Positions 23,801 through 32,439 of a DNA stretch of 43,007 nucleotides are shown here, piece after piece (the stretch's first letter is position 1; each line of letters opens with the position of its first letter). The DNA is from Chytridium lagenaria (lineage: Eukaryota; Chytridiomycota; Chytridiomycetes; Chytridiales; Chytridiaceae), in assembly GCA_025449115.1 (NCBI GenBank), contig JAHLKC010000216.1, forward strand, positions 1 to 43,007, given 5' to 3'. The position numbers and the translations under genes are program-made. Below the pieces are notes generated by a model, which was not told the DNA's origin, made no database searches, and saw only the letters and a program-made list of their open reading frames with translations.

Positions 23801-24978
23801 GTACTCAGTCTACCCGACTCAGTACTGGCACCACTTCAACCGGGACCACCGCAGCCCCTCCAGCTGCGCGTCGTTACCCCGCCCACTACTATCAAATGTT
23901 CTCTTTTGACCCCTTTAGTGGACGACCCTTTGCCGATCTTGAAGACCCTGATGAAGTTTTGTCTCGTTTGATTTCTTCTGGTAAGATCCCGCATACTTCT
24001 TCACACACTGATGCTTCTGATAGCTCAACTCAAGCCTTGATGCCGGAATCTGTACCTCCGCCCATGGCTATGGCAACTTATGAAGTTCCGTTTCACTTCA
24101 TTTACGCCGTGAGCTCCTTTTTTCTTGAAAGTCTTACATCAGTACCATCAGTAGTTTGGAATCATAACAATAAACATTTTTGTTTTCCTACTTCTGTCCC
24201 ATTAATTGATGTTGAATCTGTTGTCCAGAATACATCTCCAGAACTCTCACATCCGTATATTTATATGCCTACGGATGATGATGAGCTTGATCGTTTCCTT
24301 ATTGCTTTACTAGCATACCCTCTTGACGTTATTATTATAACGCAACCCAGTGTAAGAGCTTCCGCCTTACCACACTTAACCAATTTGAGTATCAAACACC
24401 CTCTTTCTATAAGGTGTATGCTACCTCATCTACACGTGTTGTCCCACGAACCAAACGTCTACTCTACTGCTTGGTTTGTCTCGTCCAAACCTGACTCCGT
24501 GTATTTGGACACACTTCTCTATACCCACGACCTTGTTACGGTCACGTCGGCACTTCCTGTCCCAATACACTTGACGCTGTACAAGGTCTGTGCACGAGAA
24601 GACCCTAAACAGGTTGCTCCTTTCATCCGAGCTCTTCTTGCAACATCCCCGTATTTACGGCGACATCGTAATTCGCAACCCATACCCATAACAGGTGCTC
24701 TCCGTCAGTCTGCTATGACTTTGACTTCGAAGAGTTTATCCCTACCCTCCCTCCCTGATGCGTTCTCTGCTCAGGTGCAGACATTCCTTAAAGACCCGGC
24801 CCCTGTGCTTGCTTTGCATCAAGCCGTTGGTTCTGACTCTGCGAGTAAAACTCCAGTAATGATTTCAGCAGGTGTTAATACACATGTTAGCACCAGCGAC
24901 AGCTCCAACCAGACTCAGTCTGATACAGGTCCTGTCGTTCTTCATGCCAGTATCCAAACTCTACGATGTATGTGTTGA
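23788..24978 (+). CDS. Unidentified ~390-residue ORF between Gag and protease
   Basis: An intact 396-codon frame inside the element, the longest unbroken one before RT. The head is Thr/Ser/Ala-rich; from about residue 90 it becomes an ordered-looking alpha/beta protein: VPFHFIYAVSSFFLESLTSV, a Trp-Asn motif (VVWNHNNKHFCFP), PYIYMPTDDDELDRFLIALL, DVIIITQPSVRAS, and a Trp-containing strand YSTAWFVSS. The alternation of hydrophobic strands and helices suggests an enzyme or a carrier domain rather than a linker. I do not recognise it. The tail is Ser/Thr/Gln-rich and runs into the protease frame after a shift near 24960. It may be the C-terminal half of Gag. Confidence 0.6.
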   Translation: MNTAGTQSTRLSTGTTSTGTTAAPPAARRYPAHYYQMFSFDPFSGRPFADLEDPDEVLSRLISSGKIPHTSSHTDASDSSTQALMPESVPPPMAMATYEVPFHFIYAVSSFFLESLTSVPSVVWNHNNKHFCFPTSVPLIDVESVVQNTSPELSHPYIYMPTDDDELDRFLIALLAYPLDVIIITQPSVRASALPHLTNLSIKHPLSIRCMLPHLHVLSHEPNVYSTAWFVSSKPDSVYLDTLLYTHDLVTVTSALPVPIHLTLYKVCAREDPKQVAPFIRALLATSPYLRRHRNSQPIPITGALRQSAMTLTSKSLSLPSLPDAFSAQVQTFLKDPAPVLALHQAVGSDSASKTPVMISAGVNTHVSTSDSSNQTQSDTGPVVLHASIQTLRCMC

Positions 24979-25440
24979 AAAGACATCTAGTAATCATCCC
25001 GCACCTCTTAAGGAGACTCGAGAAATGGAGTGCCAAACTGATGACGTCATCGTTGATGATGTCCCATCTGATCTTATTGAAAATGATGCTCCTTGTATCA
25101 CTCAGATTTGTTGCAACCTTGGTGGCGTCCACATTGGTGATGCACTCATCGACACAGGTTCCGATGGCAACCTTGTAACTAAGTCCCTCTTACGTGATCT
25201 TTACTCACGAGGAGTGGAGTTTGACATTACACCATTCCATTACCCAAAGTTCTCAAATGGAATTGGTGGACGAGAGCGTATTCTTGGAATATGTCGACTC
25301 AACGTATCTCCCGGAAGTACTCCTGGAGTTAAGAAGAAACTCCCTTTTACATAGTGGAACACTGTCCGCGGCCAGTCATTCTTGGCATGCCTACTATCCT
25401 GGCCTTCCATATGGATATCTTAGCTAGTTCCCACAAACTA
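24962..25440 (+). pseudogene. Retropepsin-type aspartic protease of the gypsy-type element
   Basis: Single-domain retroviral-type aspartic protease that would process the polyprotein. The active-site strand reads ALIDTGSDGNLV (near 25141-25176), with the Asp-Thr-Gly triplet. About 70 residues later, after a shift near 25345, comes VILGMPTILAF, matching the second hydrophobic-Gly 'ILG' strand of the family. Upstream acidic segment (DDVIVDDVPSDLIEND) is a spacer. The one-base shift separates the two conserved halves, so as sequenced the protein is not complete. Confidence 0.75.
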
Positions 25441-26590
25441 CGCTACTTCTACTATGCACCTACTCTGAAGGGCAGGAAAGTAAAAGCTTACGAGACACCT
25501 TTGAAAGTAATAGCAACGGGTTTACTTACAAGAGTAAGTCACCCTACATACGAATTGTTCTCGCTAAGGCGGCTCAGTTCGACCCTGACTACGGAACAAC
25601 CGTGTGGTGTGTCTTTGATAGGCTGCCAGACGTTCCTTCCGCAAACTACACCGTTCTTCCTCGTCAGGACTTTACTGACTTTGACGCGGAACGGACCGTA
25701 TACTCACACGCAGACCTGTTTCCCAACGGAATGCAGGCTGTACGTTGCGACGATGGTCGCCTTGTACCAGACATGGAACCATTCCCCCTACAGGTTGGTC
25801 ATCGAGGACCTTTCCAAACCTCTTTACCACCAGGAACGTGTTTTGGGTATATTCATGACGACCCTAAACAACAGTTCACTGACTTCATCCCCATCCATGA
25901 GGATGATCAGGATGACCCTGCTGCATGCCTCTATATCAAAACAGAGGTCACCGCAAATAGGCGGATTAAAACACTCCAAGATTTTGGAAACCATCTCAAC
26001 CTTCTCATTAATGGCATTGGTGCTGTTGATGACGATGGTAAAAGAAAGGTCAGCCGTACTGACACCCGCCGCCTTCTTAGGAAGAGCAGCGATAAAGGAA
26101 GTACCCACAGAGTAACGTACTTCTCACCTTACAAAAGCTTGAAAAAGCGAAACTGCCACCAGAGGAGTCTCGAGACCCCCTCTTGGATGTGCCCGACACG
26201 GATATCCTGACTTCACAAAAGGAGTTAGATCCCGTTGACGAAGGATACGGCTCAATGCCTGATATTCCCCCCCTTCCTGACTTTGTCACAAAAGCTCTGC
26301 TGGAAACTCCAGCTGACGATGGCCCTGATTTGGAAGAGCCCTCCCGTCATAGACCTCATGACACCACGAATGAGGATCGCATGGATTACCTTAAGAATAT
26401 GGATCCTATAACGACTGAGGATCTTCTGAAGAAGTTTGATCTTCAGCACATTACTGATATGCAACTGCGTGAGCGACTCATTCAGTTCTTGTCAATTCCT
26501 AAGAACGCTGATGTCTTTCGTGAATACGTTAGAACAGGCACAAAGGACCCTGGTTACCATACCATTGAAACAAAACCATATTCTCGCCCT
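25441..26590 (+). pseudogene. Protease-RT linker region of pol
   Basis: Coding-like acidic linker, read as 25602-26210 in one frame and 26183-26620 in the next. Contains no enzymatic motif; Asp/Pro-rich (LPDFVTKALLETPADDGPD and similar). The end, DPGYHTIETKPYSRPPNMAP, is the conserved lead-in to gypsy RT ('H.I.T...P...R'), so the linker is clearly part of the same polyprotein. Confidence 0.6.
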
Positions 26591-28104
26591 CCCAACATGG
26601 CTCCTTACCCGTTGGTTTAGAGCGCGCTAAGATCATCCGCGACCATGTCGAGGAAATGCTGAAGACTGGCGTCATTAGGAAGTCACGCTCTCCTCACGCA
26701 TCTCCCGTGTGTCTCGCGAAAAAGAAGGACGGTGCTGACCGATTCTGCACTGACTTCCGTCGTCTCAATGAGATCACAATAAAGGATAAGTATCCTTTAC
26801 CACGCATTGATGAGACCTTTGATCGGTTAGCCGGGATGTGTCTCTTCTCATCCCTTGATCTCCTCTCAGGCTTTTGGCAGATACCTGTAGCCCCAGAGGA
26901 TCGTCACAAAACTGCCTTTGTTACCCCAGATGGACTCTATGAGTACAACGTGATGCCCTTTGGCCTCACAAATAGTCCACCAACTTTCCAGAGATGCATG
27001 GACTTAGTCCTCGCTGGAATAAAGTGGATCAAATGTATGGTGTACATTGACGATATTATCATATTCTCAACGGATGTGGATTCCCACTTCGAAAATCTTC
27101 AGCTTGTGTTCGATAGACTATATGAGTACAACCTAAAGCTTAAACCTAAGAAGTGTCAGTTCCTTTTCAAGGTCTTACCCTTCCTAGGTCATATCGTCTC
27201 TGAAGATGGGATAAAAGCAGATCCTGATAAGCTTGTGAAGCTTGAAGATTGGCCTGTACCAAAAACAGTCAAGGATATTCAACGATTCCTTGGTTTCACT
27301 AATTATTTTCGACGATTTGTACCCAACTTTACTGACGTCGCAAAACCATTATATGATCTCACTCGCAAAGAGATCTCATTTGACTGGACTGCCTCCTGTG
27401 AAGCAGCCTTTCGACGCTTGATAGATATACTCAAATCTGAGGTACTATTAGTAACTCCATTACCAGACGATAAGTTCGTTATATCTTGCGATGCTTCTAA
27501 GTACGCAATTGGTGCTGCGCTTTTTGTGAATCGCGACGGCATATACCATCCTGTAGCTTTTGCTTCTCGCACGTTGAACGATGCTGAGCAGAACTACTCT
27601 AACACTGACCGCGAGGGTCTCGCTGTTGTGTGGTCTTCAAACCTCTTTGAGACTTACACATGGCGCAAACCATACCGCATTGAGACTGATCACTCAGCCT
27701 TAATCCCCCTGTTTGCTAGAGGCGACCTGAAGGGCCGCTTTGCCCGATGGTCATACTCTCTACAGGATCATGAGATTGAGTTGGTTCATGTTCCCGGCAA
27801 GAGCCAGGCCGTTGCCGACGCTCTCTCACGCAGCTTCAAACCCCCAAAGCCTATACCTGATGATGACTCAGAGGTTGGTGACTTCCCTGAGACCGCCCCT
27901 CGAGTCTTTATCGGAAAAGATGCTAAAGTTAAGAACAAAGAACTTTTGCAAACTATAACTTCTGCGATTAGCATTGATTATACCCACCCACCCGCCCATG
28001 TCTTTTCTCCTTCTCAAAAACGGGAGTTTGGATCTGATCGACCATTGCTTTCCAGTGAAGTTATCTTCCCTGAACAGCTCATTACAATGTCTTTGTCAGG
28101 ATAA
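26575..28104 (+). CDS. Reverse transcriptase-RNase H of the gypsy-type element
   Basis: Longest intact pol frame (1,449 bases from 26656). RT copies element RNA into DNA in the virus-like particle, and RNase H removes the template. RT motifs in order: RKSRSPHASPVCLAKKKDG, RFCTDFRRLN, motif A FSSLDLLSGFWQIPV, motif B MPFGLTNSPPTFQR, catalytic VYIDDIIIFS, then FLGHIVSEDGI. RNase H: VISCDASKYAIGAAL (Asp), REGLAVVWS (Glu), IETDHSAL (Asp) and the tail VPGKSQAVADALSR. All catalytic acids are present. A small shift at about 26620 separates it from the upstream linker. Coding continues after a stop at 28102-28104 in another frame, towards an unusual nuclease domain. Typical of Ty3/gypsy. Confidence 0.95.
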   Translation, partial: TIFSPSQHGSLPVGLERAKIIRDHVEEMLKTGVIRKSRSPHASPVCLAKKKDGADRFCTDFRRLNEITIKDKYPLPRIDETFDRLAGMCLFSSLDLLSGFWQIPVAPEDRHKTAFVTPDGLYEYNVMPFGLTNSPPTFQRCMDLVLAGIKWIKCMVYIDDIIIFSTDVDSHFENLQLVFDRLYEYNLKLKPKKCQFLFKVLPFLGHIVSEDGIKADPDKLVKLEDWPVPKTVKDIQRFLGFTNYFRRFVPNFTDVAKPLYDLTRKEISFDWTASCEAAFRRLIDILKSEVLLVTPLPDDKFVISCDASKYAIGAALFVNRDGIYHPVAFASRTLNDAEQNYSNTDREGLAVVWSSNLFETYTWRKPYRIETDHSALIPLFARGDLKGRFARWSYSLQDHEIELVHVPGKSQAVADALSRSFKPPKPIPDDDSEVGDFPETAPRVFIGKDAKVKNKELLQTITSAISIDYTHPPAHVFSPSQKREFGSDRPLLSSEVIFPEQLITMSLSG

Positions 28105-28545
28105 AGTCATCTCGATTGAAGGACATTCTCGAGAGACGCAGACTATTTGAATATCAAAAACGGGAGTTCACAGGAACTACCCGATTCTGGATTTGCCAGG
28201 TGCCTGATCCTGAGAGTAACTCCTCTCGTGCACCTAGGCACATACCTGGACAGATCACCCACGTCATAACAGTTAGTGCTGGTATACCACCAGATGCTGT
28301 AAACTACCCAGTGCCTGACACTGGTCCAAAATCTCTAAGTGGTTTTTACGCTTACGAAATACTTGAGATACGTGAGCTCTTCTCACCCCTCAATGAAAAG
28401 AGAACTACTCAGAATCACCCCCATCTCTACGCGAGATATATGGCGTTGAGAGAACGACGGCCCTGCCTGACGTTCCTTCTCGTATGATCCATGACTTCCC
28501 ACCAGAGTCAATGAAAAAGATATATCCCATTGATATATACAAACA
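28105..28545 (+). pseudogene. Linker between RNase H and the APE-like domain
   Basis: Coding-like (28116-28487 in one frame, then ALPDVPSRMIHDFPPESMKK in another) and Pro/Arg-rich; no recognisable motif. It keeps the polyprotein open between RNase H and the nuclease domain and argues against a separate insertion, because no terminal repeat or poly(A) tract marks a border. Confidence 0.5.
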
Positions 28546-29404
28546 CCATTCCGCTCTTCCAAGTTGAAGATTATAAGTTGGAATGTGAACAGCCTTCAAG
28601 CTCTTGTTAAGAAACACTTTGCAAAGAGAATTGAAGGTGATGAATCCAATAGAGCAGAGTTCTTTGCTAAATATTTGGATGAAATGGAATGTGACATCGC
28701 CTGCTTCCAAGAGACTATGGTCGGCGATGGTCATGAAAAGTTTTGGCAACAACTGAAGTCCGTCCGCGGATGGAAGATGTATGCTGACGACAAAAGAAAT
28801 GGACACAATGGTGTTATGACCATGGTCCGCGAAGATATCCCCGTACTTTCAGTAATATGTGGGACTCATATGATGCGCACTGACTTCGACGACTTTGTTG
28901 AAGAGGGACGATGCCTTACACTCTGCCTTTTAGGTATGAATATAGTGAATGTCTATGCGCCAAATGGCACGAGGCATGATCACAGACAGGAATACAAGAT
29001 GAAGTTCCTGGAACGACTACATACTTTTGTAAAGAGTCTCAAAGCTCAGTCAAATACAATTGTTGTAGGAGATTCAACATTGCTCACAAAGCAATTGATG
29101 TTCGAGAACCATCCAGATTTATGGATACTCTGGATTCCGCAACGATGAACGCTACTGGCTTAGCTCATTCATTAACTTAGGTTTTAAGGATGGATTTCGT
29201 CATAGCCATCCGCATACGCCAGGATATACTTGGCATGACCCAACAGAGTTCTATAAAGCTGTTTGGAGAATAGACTACGCCTTTGTAGATAAACGAATTC
29301 CTTGTAAATGGAATGTTAACCACCATTTCGTGGCTTCACTGACTGACCATGAAATGGTTGAATTGGTCTTAGAGCACAGCGATGCTCACCACAATGATTA
29401 TGAC
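28546..29404 (+). pseudogene. AP-endonuclease/ExoIII-type (EEP) nuclease domain inside gypsy pol
   Basis: Endonuclease-exonuclease-phosphatase domain closest in pattern to cellular ExoIII/APE1 AP endonucleases, which nick DNA 5' of abasic sites. Motifs in order: KIISWNVNSLQA (Asn), DIACFQET (metal-binding Glu), GWKMYADDKRNGHNGVMTM, VNVYAPNG (Tyr), then GDFN followed by IAHKAIDVREP (read across a one-base loss near 29070), GFKDGFRHSHP, PGYTWHDP, VWRIDYAFVD, and SLTDHEMVEL, equivalent to the SDHxP His motif. Every catalytic residue position is filled. The length (about 280 residues) equals a full ExoIII domain. Two shifts (near 29070 and 29130) break it. It lies between RNase H and the integrase zinc finger, where LTR elements normally have only a linker. 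The 'GDFN-AH-ID' stretch is APE-like rather than LINE-like. Confidence 0.82.
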
Positions 29405-29545
29405 AACATGATCTCATTCCAGCACTTGACCTACCTGATCAAGAGCCACCGCATGAAGCCCCAAACAACCCGGGCCTTCTGCAATGATAGGAATGCAATA
29501 CTTTCCCAATGCCTTCATGGCTAATGGACAATATCTGGTGACTTT

Positions 29546-31560
29546 ATTAAAGCCCAAAGAAATGACTTGAGATTTGCCGACGTCATCAAGTTTCTAGAGA
29601 AAGGAATCCTTCCTGAGGATCCTGATCTAAGAAAGGGTGTTTTAATGAATGCCCAGAATATGGTGATGCGTGGTAGAGTTCTCTACCGCGTACTCTATGT
29701 GAAGGACTACCTTATGCGACGATCCCAGTGCGAGTCGCTTTATGTGTCCCCAAAAGACTTCAGGACGTTGCGTTTGACGCCGTCCATGATGATATGATGG
29801 CTGGAGGACACCTGGTGTCCGCAGACTTATTGCCACTACCCTAGATAGGTTTTGGTGGCCTACTATCCAAAAAGACTTAGAGGCATATATACGACGATGC
29901 CCTACATGTCAACAATCTAAAGATAACTTACTAGAAAAGGTGCCGTGAGGCCCATACCTTTGGTCATAGACCTTGGGATCGTGTTGCCATTGATATTGTT
30001 GGTCCTATGAACACTAGCCAACGTGGCAACAAGTACATTGTTGTCCTCACAGATTACTTTACCCGTTGGGCTGATGCTTTTGCCGTCCCCGACTTAGAAG
30101 CAAACACCATTGCTAGAATAGTTGTGGAGCAATGCTTTTGCCGCTTCGGCATTCCCTTGACTTTACACTCAGATCAAGGACAACCATTTCCTAGTGACCT
30201 CTTTAAGAGAGTTGCCACAGTACTAGGAATGAAACAATCCTTCTCTATGCCGTATTGGCCTCAGGCCAACGGTTTAGTGGAACGAACAAACAAAACCTTA
30301 TGCCAGATGATACGTGCATATATAAACCAAAGAACACATGATGACTGGGATGAGATACTCCCCTATGTGTTGTTTGCATATAGAACTACGGTCCACCAGA
30401 CCACAAATGAAACCCCATTCATGATGATGTTTGGCCGTGAAGCGTTTACGCCAGCTGACCTTAAGTTTGGATATCCCACAGACGACGTGTTTGCTGAAGA
30501 ATACCCAGACCCCAGATTATGGGCTCAAACCGGAGATGAGCCTCTTATTGCCGTCTCCACTACTAGAGATACTGCCGAGGCTCCTCCCAGATACTTGCTA
30601 TGGTTTCTAACCAACCACATCTTCTCGACAACCGCCTTGCGCGAGCTGCTCACGATCTGTCAAGAACAGACGGTCGCGAACCTTATCTACTCATTGCTGA
30701 TGTTCTTCAGAAATATGAGTATGACGTATCTATCTTATTCACTTTCATCCCATGAAAAGATTAAGTTATACATTTCAATGGAGATCCTTCCAAAGAAAAC
30801 AAACGCTCCCTATGCATGCCATTACCCGACGGGTTCGAATAATCATGAGGGCAAAGACAGGATGTCTATACCACTGTTATCCATAGAGGATGTGCGACGG
30901 AAAACCACACTTGCGTGATAGTTATCCGCTTTTTGTTGATACTGGCATGAACCTATACTATCATGACTTGTTGGTTTTATCGCCATCTACTTCAATACTA
31001 CACAACAGCAGACCCCTTATTGCTGAAGGGCCTGCTATGCAGTAAAGATAATTGACCTTGAAGTCAACAACGACCAGGACGATTATGTTCCTCCTGACAA
31101 TTATATTTCTCCTGAAGATGATATAGACACTGACACACATGTGAGTGTGCTCATGAAACTCGACAAGCCCTTCAGGACTTTGTCAAAGAATCCCTCAACG
31201 ATGAAGATGATCGTTTGGAGGCTAAAGATTATGTTACCCCAGCTAGCTGCTAGACTAGCCTATTCAAAAGCTGTACTCTTGCGTGCAGAACTCAAACGCA
31301 AGAGACGAGCACAACAAAGTAAACCCAGTCGCAACAAACACTCGTTTGATGTTGGCGATCTGGTATGGCTCTCTGTCCCTTGAAGACTGAACGTCGCGGG
31401 AAAGAGAACAAGAATGCCCCCACTAAGAAGTTCCAATTTAGATGGGCGGCCCTATGCGTGTCCTTAGTAAATCTATGGACAGCAATAGATACACAGTTGT
31501 AGAGCTCCTCCTGGAGCCAGCTCTTATCCGACTTGCTAATGCTGCTAGACTCGACCATTT
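29546..31560 (+). pseudogene. Integrase of the gypsy-type element (HHCC-DDE-CTD)
   Basis: Inserts element DNA into the genome. An HHCC zinc finger spans about 29790-29920 (VHDDMMAGGH ... RRCPTCQQSK), broken by one shift. The catalytic core has AIDIVGPM (Asp), LTLHSDQGQPF (Asp) and NGLVERTNKTL (Glu), followed by FAYRTTVHQTTNETPF, the standard gypsy tail of the core. The CTD is seen at about 31330-31510 (FDVGDLVWLSV ... FQFRWA). Between core and CTD lie about 750 bases, roughly three times the usual spacing, with several shifts. Near 31760 DPEFYVEKL hints at a chromodomain start but the rest is not readable, so I do not claim it. Broken as sequenced. Confidence 0.88.
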
Positions 31561-31780
31561 GAGTCTTTGCCGCCTACAGAGACTGCTAATGCTGCATCTG
31601 CAGAAGTAGCTTCAGATGACTTTGCTGCTGAGATTGCAGCATGGAAAGAACTCCAAGTTATTAGACGCATGCCTAAGAATAAGGTAGCAGTTGGAGTTAA
31701 TCGCAATTGTTTCGACGATTTGATGAAGAAGTCGCTGATGCCGACTATAATGATCCTGAGTTCTATGTTGAGAAACTGGA

Positions 31781-32300
31781 TTATGTCTATTATCTCTAGT
31801 ATTCCAGTCTGGAGAAAAAGGCTCGCAAGCGGGCTAAAAGGACCCGAAGCGAGACAAGGAGAAAAAACCACACACTGGCTACCGGGGATTGACCCGGGGG
31901 CTGAAACCCAGTGCGGGTGAAATGTAGGCCACCAAACCTAAGAAAAGGAGATAATAAACAAACAATTAAGCATACCAATTGAAATTCGGGCGGTGGGGTA
32001 AGGTGCCAGGGTGGGCCGGAAAAAAGGGAAAAGAAGAAAAGAAGAAAAGAAGAAACAGTGAAGGTGAATAGGAGGGGAAATGGGGATGGATGGTGGACAA
32101 GGCAACTTAACTGCACCGGGTGTGCAGTTGAGTTGGAGAAAATGAAGAAGTTGTCCTTCATTTTCTCAACTCACCGATACCTTATGCACATAATGTCCGA
32201 CTATGTTCGACATTGTGTAACACAAGGTAACTTTGGTGAGTAGAGGCAATTCTGGAGATTATGTCTATTATCTCTAGTATTCAGCTCTGGAGAAAAAGGG
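31781..32300 (+). repeat. Direct repeat (about 45 bp) flanking a hairpin-rich spacer
   Basis: The sequence GATTATGTCTATTATCTCTA and the following 25 or so bases (through GGAGAAAAAGG-CTCG) occur at 31784-31826 and again at 32257-32300, with only small differences. The first copy is the coding tail of the gypsy-type element; the second has the same sense but loses homology after CTCG. The spacer of about 430 bases between them belongs to neither copy. Confidence 0.8.
31862..32218. other. Hairpin cluster, with a tRNA-T-arm-like motif on the minus strand
   Basis: Four inverted repeats in a row: 31873-31913 (CACTGG/CCAGTG with an inner CCGGG/CCCGG stem), 32109-32129 (AACTGCAC/GTGCAGTT, perfect), 32130-32172 (17-18-bp arms around GAGAAAATGAAG) and 32188-32218 (9 of 10 arms around CATAATGTC). 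On the minus strand the first reads GGGTCAATCCC, one mismatch from a Pol III B box, and a T6 run follows 15 bases later (complement of 31862-31867). A SINE or other small structured element is possible; no clear A box was found. Confidence 0.4.
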
Positions 32301-32439
32301 CTCGACGCGGCTATGCACTCGCCAATGCTCAAACTCTGATAGCAAGCCCGTGGAGAGACCCCAATGCTCATAGGTACGGAAAGAAAACCTTTATTGTGAT
32401 TGAAAATGTAGATTATGGAAAAACAAATAAGAAGGGAGG

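Larger units (their letters stand above)
21598..31890 (+). mobile_element. Ty3/gypsy-type LTR retrotransposon, degenerate, with an embedded APE domain
   Basis: Coding order on the plus strand is Gag-like, an unidentified ORF, aspartic protease, RT, RNase H, AP-endonuclease-like domain, integrase. RNase H before integrase is the Ty3/gypsy order. About a dozen frame switches break the reading, so it is not now autonomous as sequenced. LTRs were not identified; the ends given are those of recognisable coding sequence. It abuts a tyrosine-recombinase retroelement of opposite orientation on the right. Confidence 0.85.

Noticed and set aside
24940..24990. Programmed ribosomal frameshift between the orphan ORF and protease
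   Set aside because: Single-base shifts are common throughout the window, including in host genes, so one more is no evidence for programming; no slippery heptamer was evident.
28546..29404. A LINE endonuclease fragment inserted by chance
   Set aside because: No RT of LINE type, poly(A) or target duplication around it; motif details are APE/ExoIII-like and both flanks continue the gypsy pol. Kept as the alternative to test.
31745..31830. Chromodomain at the integrase C-terminus
   Set aside because: DPEFYVEKL is suggestive, but the following aromatic cage and WKG motif cannot be read.
31862..31913. Complete tRNA gene on the minus strand
   Set aside because: Only a T-arm-like hairpin and T-run are visible; no acceptor pairing, anticodon arm or clear A box.
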